A DNA stretch of 64,000 nt from Burkholderiales bacterium (lineage in GTDB: Bacteria > Pseudomonadota > Gammaproteobacteria > Burkholderiales > Burkholderiaceae_C), in NCBI GenBank assembly GCA_003963115.1, contig RXJQ01000020.1, forward strand, positions 53,433 to 117,432, written 5' to 3'. The notes under the pieces were generated by a model. That model made no database searches and was not told the DNA's origin. It saw only the letters and a list, made by a program, of their open reading frames with translations. The translations under genes were made by a program, and so were the position numbers. This document shows, one piece after another, positions 54,920 to 62,854 of the stretch; the stretch's first letter is position 1, and each line of letters begins with the position of its first letter.

Positions 54920-56436
54920 GCACCCAGGCCTTGAAGCAGCTGCTGCCGCAACTGATCGCGGTCGACACCATCGGCACATTGCTGTACCAATTGGTCGATG
55001 AACTGCTGGGTGTCGACAGACTGCGTTGACGCCTTCTTGATCACGACCTTGGCCAAGGGTCCCATGTGTGATGCCAGCACACGCGTCGCGTGCGCGATGA
55101 ACTCGGGCGTGGGCATCTGCTGCGCGGCCGAGCCAAAGCCCGCTTGCGCATGGCCGGTCAAGGCGGAAGAATCTGACGAGCCCTGTGTGCCGCCCCGCCC
55201 CATCAAGCCTGTCAGCCCCGTGAAACCAGTGCGCAAGGAACCTTGACCAGATCCACCCGTGCCACTGGTACCCGTCTTCATGACCTTGGCCTTGAAGCGC
55301 ACGCGCTCATCGTCGTTTTGCAGATGCTGGGCCACGGCACCGATCAGCGTATCCAGGTCGGCGCTCTTGGCCGCAGCCTGCTTGACCAGCATCTTGGCCA
55401 GCGGCCCCACAAAGCTGGCCAGCGCACGCTCGACGCTGCTGAGCATGTCGGCATCCCAGTTGCTCGGGCTGGTGCTGCCACTGGTAGAAGCCCCGGCCGG
55501 TGTCCCCACGGGCGACATGGGTGGACGTTGCAGCAACTGCGCGGCCTTGGGATCCACCACGGTCTCATCGCCGCTGAGCACCGAAGCAATCACCGGATTG
55601 GCCTGCGAAGACTTGCCTGCATGCAGGCGCAACGCCTCTCTGAATGCCGCTGCAGTCGGATAGCGGTCCTTCACATCCTTGGCCAGGGCCTTGACCACCA
55701 CTGAGTCGAGCTGCAAGGTGCGCTTCACTTCGGATGCCGCACTCGGCACGACCGGGGTGATGTGCATCACCTTGTACATGATGGCCTCGGGCGCACCGGC
55801 AAAAGGCGGCACGCCGGCCAGCAAGCGATACAGCAAGACGCCGGCTGCGAAGATGTCCACGCGGTGGTCGATGTCCTGCCCGCGGTACTGCTCGGGCGCC
55901 ATGTAGCCGTGCGTGCCGATGGTCGAGGTGACCTGGGTGATGCCGGCGTCACGGATGCGGGCGATACCGAAGTCGGTGATCTTCAGCTGGCCCGATTGTG
56001 TCAGGATGAGGTTGGCGGGCTTGATGTCGCGGTGCCAGACGCCGTGCTCATGGGCATAGTGCAGCGCGGCCAGCAACTGGTCCATCACCTGCAGGAGCAT
56101 GGGCTCGGACATGATGGGGTTGACGCTCAGCACCTTGGACAGGTCTCGCCCCTCCACGAACTCCATGGCGATGAAGGCCGTGTCACCGTCTTCGCCATAG
56201 TCGTAGATCGAGACGATGCCGGGATGGGTCAAGCGCCCGGCAGCCTGCGCCTCGTTGCGAAAGCGTGCGGCCACCGACAGGCCCGACATGTCGCCATCGA
56301 TCAGGGAACGCTGGATGGTCTTGAGGGCCACGCGGCGCTGGATCACGGGGTCGGTGGCCTGGTAGACCACCCCCATGGCGCCAGAGCCCAGCACGCCATC
56401 GATCATGTATTTGCCCAGCCGCGTAGGATGCGTCAC
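54904..56436 (-). CDS. Serine/threonine protein kinase with duplicated C-terminal domain
   Basis: The 510-residue protein has an N-terminal Hanks-type kinase domain (about 9-270): GSGAMGVVY loop, Lys39 in VALKT, catalytic HRDIKPAN with Asp137, DFG 155-157 and APEQYRG. A linker follows, then two related ~40-residue segments, LASFVGPLAKMLVKQAAAKS (about 339-374) and LASHMGPLAKVVIKKASTQS (about 454-490), separated by a Gly/Ser-rich region. No membrane helix is seen. It comes 4 bases after the haem-sensor gene and is likely its output partner. Confidence 0.92.
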   Translation of the reverse strand: MTHPTRLGKYMIDGVLGSGAMGVVYQATDPVIQRRVALKTIQRSLIDGDMSGLSVAARFRNEAQAAGRLTHPGIVSIYDYGEDGDTAFIAMEFVEGRDLSKVLSVNPIMSEPMLLQVMDQLLAALHYAHEHGVWHRDIKPANLILTQSGQLKITDFGIARIRDAGITQVTSTIGTHGYMAPEQYRGQDIDHRVDIFAAGVLLYRLLAGVPPFAGAPEAIMYKVMHITPVVPSAASEVKRTLQLDSVVVKALAKDVKDRYPTAAAFREALRLHAGKSSQANPVIASVLSGDETVVDPKAAQLLQRPPMSPVGTPAGASTSGSTSPSNWDADMLSSVERALASFVGPLAKMLVKQAAAKSADLDTLIGAVAQHLQNDDERVRFKAKVMKTGTSGTGGSGQGSLRTGFTGLTGLMGRGGTQGSSDSSALTGHAQAGFGSAAQQMPTPEFIAHATRVLASHMGPLAKVVIKKASTQSVDTQQFIDQLVQQCADGVDRDQLRQQLLQGLGAQPKA

Positions 56437-56440
56437 GGCC

Positions 56441-57313
56441 TCAACCCTCCAGCAGCTTCATCGCATGCTGCAGGCTCTTGCGCATGCGCGAGAACGAGTC
56501 GGACAGCACCCCGATCTCGTCCTTGGCTGGTGCCGTGAATTCAGGCGCTTCCATCTCGCCCATGCTGACGCGGTCGGCCAGCGCGGACAGGCGCGTCACG
56601 GGCTGGATCACCAGCTTCCACAGCATCAGATTGAGCGTCAGGCCGATCACCAGGAACACGCCCGTGAGCATGCCCATCACGGTCCACCAGGCCTTGTCGG
56701 CACGAGCCAGAGGCAAAGCCAAAGGCACGGACACCACCTGCACACCGAGCGTGTCGTTCATGGCCCAGCCAAAGCCGTTGGCAGGGCCGTATTTCTCGAC
56801 CACGGTGGCCGGTGCAGCAGAAGGCGTGCTGTGGCATTGCAGGCAGGCCGCGCTGGGCAGGCGGATGGGGCGCGCAATGTACAGCGAGCGGCCGGAAGGC
56901 GTGTCACGTTGGCCGATGACCTGCTTGGCATCGGGGTTCTGCTTGAAATGATTGACCAGATCGGCCTCCCAGTCCAGGGCCCGGTCGCGTGGGTTGGTCG
57001 GGTTGAGCATGGCTGTCTTGAAGGTGAACTCGGGGTGCTTCTCGCTGAAGCCCTTGAGCACCTCGATGGCCGCAAACGACGGCACCGACTGCGGCAGGAA
57101 GGTGTACTTCATCTGCGTTTGCAGCAAGGGCGCCACCTGCTTGGAGGTGTAGCTGCGCACGGCATCGGCCTTCTCGATCATGAGCCCTGCCGTGTCCAGT
57201 ACTTCCTGCTGCGCGTTGTATTGCAGGAGGTCACGCGCCACGTAGCCGGAGACGGCCAGACCGATCAGGAAGACGATGAGGAAGGCCAGGTTGAATTTGA
57301 GAATGAGCTTCAT
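56441..57313 (-). CDS. Membrane sensor with c-type haem site and HAMP domain (Tll0287/DUF3365-like)
   Basis: The 290-residue protein has a helix at 5-26, a periplasmic Tll0287-like domain (about 30-205) with a single c-type haem motif CLQCH (157-161), a second helix at 209-233 and a HAMP linker to the end. It has no catalytic domain of its own, so it would pass a redox, gas or haem signal to a partner. The start overlaps the FecR-like gene by ATGA and its stop is 4 bases before the kinase gene, which makes that kinase the probable partner. Confidence 0.88.
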   Translation of the reverse strand: MKLILKFNLAFLIVFLIGLAVSGYVARDLLQYNAQQEVLDTAGLMIEKADAVRSYTSKQVAPLLQTQMKYTFLPQSVPSFAAIEVLKGFSEKHPEFTFKTAMLNPTNPRDRALDWEADLVNHFKQNPDAKQVIGQRDTPSGRSLYIARPIRLPSAACLQCHSTPSAAPATVVEKYGPANGFGWAMNDTLGVQVVSVPLALPLARADKAWWTVMGMLTGVFLVIGLTLNLMLWKLVIQPVTRLSALADRVSMGEMEAPEFTAPAKDEIGVLSDSFSRMRKSLQHAMKLLEG

Positions 57314-58203
57314 GGCTTGACGGCCTCATTGACGTGAGGCTTTGGGGGATAGAGGACGGGTTGCCACTCGGGGTGCAGCGACAACTGCGCGGTCAAGGCA
57401 CGGCGAAAGGCCTCGTCTTGGAGCAAGGGCTTCCAGCGTGTCAGGAAGCGGGTGCGGATGCGGGGCTCGGCATTGAGCCAGGCCTGGGTGTCTTCATAGT
57501 TCAGCCGACCGGCCGGCTCGAGCCGAAGGTCCTTGCCCGCGAACAAGGCCAGACGAGACGGCAGCGTGTCCATGAAGGCGCGTGGCACGGACTGAACAAA
57601 GGCCTGGCCTGGTCGGGGTAAGACGTCCACGGTGCCATCCTGGTGTCGCGCCATGAAGTTGCCGCGGTCGACCTTGGTAGATGAGTTCGTGGGTGACGCT
57701 TTGCCATGCTTGCCCAGCAACTGGACTTGCACACCGCCGGACTCCGCGAACAACTCGCTTTCACCGCCTTTGACATGCAGGACCAGATCGCGGTCCACGG
57801 CCGTCACGTCCAGCGCCGGTGATGTCAGCACGGCCTTGCCCGCCAGAGATTGGCTCACGCTGAGCTTGGCCCAGCCATCCAGCAGATAGGCCACCGGTGC
57901 CTCCCCAGCGGCAGGGCCTGGCTTGACCATGACGCGGCTTGACGGGCCCAGGTCCAGCGTCAGACCGCCATTGAACTCCAACCGCAACACAGACGTGGTG
58001 GACGAGGTCTCGATGATGTCTTCGTTGCTGATCGACGCCCCTTCCAGCGACGACAGTTTGGACGCCGCATGGATGACCGTTGCCGGCCCGCCGTCCACAA
58101 TCGTGATGGTGGCGACGACAAGGTCGCGGCCCGATGCTGCGGCCCCCGAGCAAACGGACAGGCTCAAGGCAGCGGCCCAGATCCAGGCTGTAAGACGTTT
58201 CAT
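57310..58203 (-). CDS. FecR-domain secreted protein
   Basis: The 297-residue protein has a signal peptide (MKRLTAWIWAAALSLSVCSGAAA) and a FecR-like beta domain: DIIETSSTTSVLRLEFNGGLTLDLGPSSRVMV, followed by a repeat-like LLDGWAKLSVSQ. The cysteine in the signal region is not clearly a lipobox. Unlike true FecR it has no sigma factor partner here. It is the first gene of a three-gene unit with the haem sensor and kinase and may sense the envelope or bind the sensor. Confidence 0.85.
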   Translation of the reverse strand: MKRLTAWIWAAALSLSVCSGAAASGRDLVVATITIVDGGPATVIHAASKLSSLEGASISNEDIIETSSTTSVLRLEFNGGLTLDLGPSSRVMVKPGPAAGEAPVAYLLDGWAKLSVSQSLAGKAVLTSPALDVTAVDRDLVLHVKGGESELFAESGGVQVQLLGKHGKASPTNSSTKVDRGNFMARHQDGTVDVLPRPGQAFVQSVPRAFMDTLPSRLALFAGKDLRLEPAGRLNYEDTQAWLNAEPRIRTRFLTRWKPLLQDEAFRRALTAQLSLHPEWQPVLYPPKPHVNEAVKP

Positions 58204-58384
58204 GCTTGTTGGAATGAGAGGGCCAGGCCCGGGCATCCCAGTTGACCGGCCGCGCTACCCTCGTTCATGACATTGCGGCCAATGGTAAGGCAAGGCCCGT
58301 GCGCCAGGTCGTGCTGTCGCGCCCTTGCTCCACATCGTGGCCAGCATCCCCTGGGAGCCAGGGGATGACCAAAGACATGTCCGC

Positions 58385-58412
58385 TTGACAAAAGTATCCA
58401 GATGGATACATT
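58385..58412 (+). promoter_or_regulatory. Promoter with operator palindrome for the FAH/MBL/TetR operon
   Basis: A consensus -35 TTGACA (58385-58390) is followed after 16 bases by TACATT (58407-58412) as the -10. Between them lies a perfect inverted repeat, GTATCC (58394-58399) and GGATAC (58404-58409), ending within the -10. A TetR regulator encoded third in the operon is the natural candidate to bind it. Confidence 0.65.
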
Positions 58413-58444
58413 GCAGCCAGCCGTATACACAGGACACCCATCCC

Positions 58445-59359
58445 ATGAAGCTGCGCCGTCAACCGCCCCCTCAGGCGACTCGATCGCTTTCTGCCGAGCC
58501 TGGCTGGCAGCGTGAAGAAAATGGGCAATGGGTGGATTGCGGCCCGAACGAACTCCAGCAGGCTGGCGTGGGCTGGCTCACTACCCTGCCCTCCCTGCGC
58601 CCAACGACCGCGCCGGTCGACCTGCCCGTCCAGCCTCTGTCGTTTCGCGATTGCATGCTGTTCGAGCAGCACTGGGTGCAGTCCTCGCGCGGGTATGCGC
58701 GGCGCTTTCTGCCTCGCAGCCACCAGGTCACGCGCATCTTCGAGCGGCTCACGCACCAGCCCTTCCCGGCGTTCCGGCCGCATCGCCTGTGGCACCGGCA
58801 ACCCATCTACTACTTCGGCAACCACATGACCATGGTGGCGGGAGGCGGTCCCGTCACGCCACCGGACTACACCGAAGCACTGGACTACGAACTGGAGCTG
58901 GGCTGGGTGCTGTCCAAGCCGCTGTTCAATGCCACGCCGCAAGAAGCCGAAGCGGCCATCGGTGCCTTCGTGGTCGTCAATGACTTTTCGGCCCGCGACG
59001 TGCAGCGCGAAGAGATGAGCAGTGGCCTGGGCCCGCAGAAGTCCAAGCACTTCCTGAGCAGCATGTCGCCCACCATGGTCACGGCCGACGAGATCCTGCC
59101 CATGGTCGACCGACTGCAGGCCCACGTCGAGATCAACGGCCAGGTCGTGAGCCGCACGAGCACACAGGGCATGCGCTACAGCCCCGGTGAGGTGCTGGCC
59201 CATCTGTCGCGCAGCGAGCAGCTCTACCCGGGCGAGCTGATTGCATCGGGCACCCTGCCCAGCGGCTGCGGCATGGAGACGGGGCACTGGCTTAAGAGCG
59301 GCGACACCCTGAGGCTGCTCATCGAGCCCATCGGCGAGATCGTCCACACCATCGCCTGA
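58445..59359 (+). CDS. Fumarylacetoacetate hydrolase-family enzyme
   Basis: The 304-residue protein belongs to the FAH superfamily: YELELGWVLSKPL gives the metal-binding acidic residues, GAFVVVNDFSARDVQREEM is the conserved active-site segment, and IASGTLPSGCGMETG and LKSGDTLRLLIEPIG form the C-terminal part. Family members cleave C-C bonds or hydrate and decarboxylate catabolic intermediates in aromatic degradation. The precise substrate is unknown. ATG 58445 is the start; the frame upstream overlaps the promoter. The next gene follows after 17 bases. Confidence 0.85.
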   Translation: MKLRRQPPPQATRSLSAEPGWQREENGQWVDCGPNELQQAGVGWLTTLPSLRPTTAPVDLPVQPLSFRDCMLFEQHWVQSSRGYARRFLPRSHQVTRIFERLTHQPFPAFRPHRLWHRQPIYYFGNHMTMVAGGGPVTPPDYTEALDYELELGWVLSKPLFNATPQEAEAAIGAFVVVNDFSARDVQREEMSSGLGPQKSKHFLSSMSPTMVTADEILPMVDRLQAHVEINGQVVSRTSTQGMRYSPGEVLAHLSRSEQLYPGELIASGTLPSGCGMETGHWLKSGDTLRLLIEPIGEIVHTIA

Positions 59360-59376
59360 CACGGCCTGAGGTCCAC

Positions 59377-60510
59377 ATGAATAAGCTGCCCATGGCGCAC
59401 ACGAACACGCCACGCCACATGCCTGAGTCGACCTGGCTGGCCGGGCCAAACTGGTCTCGCACACGCTTTGGCGAAATCCCCAAATACCAAGGTGGACTGC
59501 ACCATATCGCCCCCGACACCTATGCCTGGCTCGTGCCCAATGGGTCTTGGGGGGAGACCAATCTGGGCTTGATCGACTGCGGTGGCGCCAGCGTGATGAT
59601 CGACACCGGCTGGGACCTGCAATGCACACGCGAGATGCTCGACACCTGCGCCGAGCTCACGCGGCGTTCGCCCATCGACACCGTCATCAACACCCATGCC
59701 GATGGCGACCACTGCTGGGGCAACCAGCTCTTCAAAGACCGCCCCATCATCGCCACGCATGCCTGCATCCACCAGATGCACCACATGCAGCCGCGCTCGC
59801 TGCACGCGCTGTGCCAGGGCGGCGCCTTGCTGCGTCACATCCCCGTGGGTGGCATCGGCAAGTTCGGGCACTACATGCGCGAGATGTTCAGGCCTTACGA
59901 CTTCCGACCCGTCGTCATCACGGATCCGAACCAGGGCTTCTCCGTTCAGAAGAACTTGACCGTGAACGGTGTGGACATCGTGATCACCGAGGTAGGGCCC
60001 GGCCACACGGATGGCGATGCCGTGGTGCACGTGCCCTCGCGGCGTGTGGCCTATGCAGGCGACATCATGTTCGTGGGGGTGACGCCGGTGATGTGGTCTG
60101 GCCCGATCGAAAAGCTCATCGCCGGCCTGGAGTTCCTGCTGAAATTGGATGTAGATGTGATCGTGCCGGGACACGGCCCCTTGGCCACGCACAGCGACGT
60201 CCAGGATGTACTCGACTATTGGCACTTCGTGCATGAGGCGATCCAGGCGCGCTTTCGCGCGGGCCTGCACCCGACGGAGGCTGCGCGCGAGGTGGTCTTC
60301 AGCCCGAGCTTCCAGCAGGCACCATGGGCCAAGTGGGATTCGCCCGAGCGGCTTGTCACCAGTGCCCACACGCTCTACCGGCATTGGGGCGAGCCGGCCT
60401 CGAACCTGCCGGGCAAACTGGGCACCATGAACCTGATGCGCCAGCAGGCCATGCTGGCCTTCGAGCTGCCACAGGCCACACCGCTGGTGATGCGAGGCAG
60501 GCGCGCATGA
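59377..60510 (+). CDS. Metallo-beta-lactamase-fold hydrolase
   Basis: The 377-residue protein has the MBL zinc motif NTHADGDHCWGN (H-x-D-x-D-H), GHTDGDAVVHVP and IVPGHGP with the remaining ligands. Length and the extended C-terminal half (HEAIQARFRAGLHPTEAAREV) place it with cytoplasmic MBL hydrolases of secondary or aromatic metabolism. Function unknown. TGAGG lies before the start. Its last four bases overlap the TetR start (ATGA), so the two are coupled. Confidence 0.9.
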   Translation: MNKLPMAHTNTPRHMPESTWLAGPNWSRTRFGEIPKYQGGLHHIAPDTYAWLVPNGSWGETNLGLIDCGGASVMIDTGWDLQCTREMLDTCAELTRRSPIDTVINTHADGDHCWGNQLFKDRPIIATHACIHQMHHMQPRSLHALCQGGALLRHIPVGGIGKFGHYMREMFRPYDFRPVVITDPNQGFSVQKNLTVNGVDIVITEVGPGHTDGDAVVHVPSRRVAYAGDIMFVGVTPVMWSGPIEKLIAGLEFLLKLDVDVIVPGHGPLATHSDVQDVLDYWHFVHEAIQARFRAGLHPTEAAREVVFSPSFQQAPWAKWDSPERLVTSAHTLYRHWGEPASNLPGKLGTMNLMRQQAMLAFELPQATPLVMRGRRA

Positions 60511-61115
60511 GCCCGCCCCGCATGGCGCAGGGCAAGCGCCTGTTGATGGAAGCCGCTGCCCGGCTGGCCGCCCGGCAAAGCGGTGCACGCACCCTGCCTT
60601 TGCGCGAACTGGCGCGTGAAGCCGGGCTCAACCACAACACCTTCTATCGCCACTTCGCCACGCAGGACGAGCTGATCCACGCCATCGTGGACGACTTCGG
60701 CCAGCAGTTGCGTGAAGGCTTGGCCAAGGCCCGGCTTGAGGCGCCTTCGCTCCACACATTGAGCACTGCGGTGGTGGGCTGGACCCTGGACTTCGCCTTG
60801 GTCCATCAGGACGTGTTCGTTGTGGCCATGCGTGAGCGCTATGGCCCGCCTGGGCCTGTGCGCGATGCCGTGCAGGCCACGCTGATGGTGCTGCAGGATG
60901 ACATGCTGAGCGAGCTGCAGGCGCGTGCTGCCTTGCCAGCATTGCCTGAAACCGTGCTGCGTCCTCTGCTCGGCATCATCATCGACCACACGTTCAAGCT
61001 GTGCTTCGAGCACATCGAGGCACCTCAGGATCGGGCCCAACGCCTGGTCGATGCCCAGCGGCTTTTTGAGACCTTGATGCTGGGCGCGGTGGCGCGTCAA
61101 AGTCGCCCCTCTTGA
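60507..61115 (+). CDS. TetR-family regulator
   Basis: The 202-residue regulator has a TetR helix-turn-helix at about 15-58 (TLPLRELAREAGLNHNTFYRHFATQDEL) of the FabR-like type and a helical ligand domain. It is the third gene of the FAH/MBL operon and the most probable ligand-responsive repressor of the palindrome at 58394-58409. The longer open frame upstream is discarded because the start overlaps the MBL stop as ATGA. The bktB gene follows after 125 bases with its own ribosome site. Confidence 0.9.
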   Translation: MSPPRMAQGKRLLMEAAARLAARQSGARTLPLRELAREAGLNHNTFYRHFATQDELIHAIVDDFGQQLREGLAKARLEAPSLHTLSTAVVGWTLDFALVHQDVFVVAMRERYGPPGPVRDAVQATLMVLQDDMLSELQARAALPALPETVLRPLLGIIIDHTFKLCFEHIEAPQDRAQRLVDAQRLFETLMLGAVARQSRPS

Positions 61116-61240
61116 GCACCATCTGGCCCCACAGTGGCGCCACAATAGTCAAGCTCGTCAGAACGTGAAGCGGCAAAGCCTCATAATCTGACAATTAAAT
61201 CATTCAGATTTGTTTCACCTCTCCCTGGAAGGACACAACC

Positions 61241-62425
61241 ATGACTCGTGAAGTCGTCTTCGTGGGCGCTGCCCGCACCGCCATCGGCAGCTTCGGTGGC
61301 TCGCTCAAGGACATCCCCCCGGCGGATTTGGGCGCCCTGGTCATCAAGACCGCGCTGGAACGTGCAGGCGTGCAGCCGAAGGATGTCGGCCACGTGGTGC
61401 TGGGCAATGTGATCCCCACCGTGCCGCAAGACGCCTACATCAGCCGCGTATCCGCCCTCAATGCCGGCGTGCCTCAAGAGACACCCGCCTTCAATGTCAA
61501 CCGCCTGTGCGGTTCGGGCCTGCAGGCCATCGTGTCGGCCGCCCAGGCCATCTTGCTGGGTGACTGCGATGTGGCCGTGGGCGCCGGCGCCGAGTCGATG
61601 AGCCGTGGCGCCTACCTGGTGACCTCCAACCGCTGGGGCGCGCGCATGGGCGACGTCAAGATGCTGGACTTCATGCTGGGTGCCCTGCACGACCCGCGCC
61701 TGAACATCCACATGGGCATCACCGCCGAGAACGTGGCCGCCCGCTACGACATCACCCGCGCACAGCAAGATGCCTATGCCGCGCAATCGCAAGAGCGTGC
61801 CGCAAAGGCTCAGGCCGCCGGCCTCTTCAAGGACCAGATCGTGCCGGTGGAGCTCAAGACCCGCAAGGGCGTGGCGCTGTTCGACACGGACGAAGGCATC
61901 AAGGGTGACACCAATGTGGACGCCCTGAGCAAGATGAAGCCGGCCTTCAAGAAGGAAGAAGGCACGGTGACCGCCGGCAACGCTTCGTCGCTGAACGATG
62001 GCGCGGGTGCCGTGGTGATGGCCTCGGCCGAGAAGGCCAAGGCCCTGGGCCTCAAGCCGCTGGCTCGCCTGGTGTCGTATGCCCACGCTGGCGTGGACCC
62101 CGAGTACATGGGCATTGGCCCTGTGCCTGCTTCGAAGCTGGCGCTGGAGAAGGCCGGCTTGAAGGTGTCGGACCTGGACCTGATCGAGGCCAACGAAGCT
62201 TTCGCGGCCCAGGCTTGTGCCGTGTCCAAGGAAATGGGCTTCCCCAATGACAAGACCAACCCCAATGGCTCGGGCATCTCGCTGGGCCACCCTGTGGGCG
62301 CAACCGGCGCCATCCTGGTGACCAAGGCCTTGTATGAACTGCAACGCACCAACGGCCGCTATGCACTGATCACGATGTGTATCGGTGGTGGTCAGGGCAT
62401 TGCGATGATCATTGAGCGCGTGTGA
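61241..62425 (+). CDS. bktB: Beta-ketothiolase (acetyl-CoA acyltransferase, BktB-like)
   Basis: The 394-residue enzyme is a biosynthetic-type thiolase with nucleophile Cys90 in NRLCGSG, GISLGHPVGATG with the active His and a second Cys in CIGGGQG. It closely resembles BktB of Cupriavidus necator in order and wording (MTREVVF, GALVIKTALERAGVQ, GGGQGIAMIIERV). It condenses acyl-CoAs with acetyl-CoA for polyhydroxyalkanoate or degradation. GGAAGGA precedes ATG 61241. It is monocistronic, ended by a terminator. A PhaA assignment is also possible. Confidence 0.9.
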   Translation: MTREVVFVGAARTAIGSFGGSLKDIPPADLGALVIKTALERAGVQPKDVGHVVLGNVIPTVPQDAYISRVSALNAGVPQETPAFNVNRLCGSGLQAIVSAAQAILLGDCDVAVGAGAESMSRGAYLVTSNRWGARMGDVKMLDFMLGALHDPRLNIHMGITAENVAARYDITRAQQDAYAAQSQERAAKAQAAGLFKDQIVPVELKTRKGVALFDTDEGIKGDTNVDALSKMKPAFKKEEGTVTAGNASSLNDGAGAVVMASAEKAKALGLKPLARLVSYAHAGVDPEYMGIGPVPASKLALEKAGLKVSDLDLIEANEAFAAQACAVSKEMGFPNDKTNPNGSGISLGHPVGATGAILVTKALYELQRTNGRYALITMCIGGGQGIAMIIERV

Positions 62426-62448
62426 TCTACTGCTGACTCGTCATTCTG

Positions 62449-62481
62449 AAAAAGGGCTCCGTTTTGACGGGGCCCTTTTTC
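62449..62481 (+). terminator. Rho-independent terminator after bktB
   Basis: AAAAGGGC-TCCG pairs with CGGGGCCCTTTT (one mismatch) and a T-run follows, 23 bases after the bktB stop codon. Confidence 0.88.
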
Positions 62482-62667
62482 TTTGCTGGACGCGAGAATG
62501 GGCGTTCGCCTTGTCGCTACAGCGCGGGGTGAGGTCAGAGAGGACAGCCCAACCGGGACACCGCTATGTTCGGTCCCAGCTCGGTCCATCGATACTATGA
62601 CGATGACCCAGAAGTAAAAACGTCAGGAATCTTCAACTTGCCAAGGCCGAAATCGAGGCATCGCGGT

Positions 62668-62714
62668 AAATGTTAATCCGTAGGTCCCTGGTTTGAGCCC
62701 ACGTCGGGGAGCCA
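62668..62714 (+). pseudogene. 3' fragment of tRNA-Asn
   Basis: From GTT (62672) the sequence reads like the anticodon-to-3' half of tRNA-Asn: GTTAATCCGTAGGTCCCTGG, then TTTGAGCC, CACG and TCGGGGAGCCA. In a functional tRNA the T-loop is TTCGAGC and the T-stem pairs CCTGG with CCAGG; here the loop is TTTGAGC and the stem has a mismatch. No 5' half (D-arm) precedes it, so this is a remnant, probably an integration site copy. The 190 bases between the bktB terminator and this fragment hold no gene I can support. Confidence 0.7.
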
Positions 62715-62722
62715 AATTCGAG

Positions 62723-62760
62723 AAACGCCTCAAGCAGTGATGTTTGGGGCGTTTTGCTTT
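62723..62760 (+). terminator. Terminator after the tRNA fragment
   Basis: AAACGCCTC (62723-62731) and GGGGCGTTT (62746-62754) form a 9-bp stem with a 14-base loop, ending in TTTTGCTTT. It begins 8 bases after the CCA-like end, as usual for tRNA genes in Burkholderiales, so the duplicated unit includes tRNA 3' end plus terminator. Confidence 0.75.
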
Positions 62761-62854
62761 GTGACGCGAACGCCCACCTGAGGGCTGTTCATGGCGGCAT
62801 CCTCCGTGAGAAACTACGTCGCGCTTTGATTCAATAGTTTTCCAGGGGGTTTCC

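Noticed and set aside
62668..62714. Functional tRNA-Asn gene
   Set aside because: There is no D-arm or 5' acceptor strand upstream and the T-arm has changes at normally invariant positions.
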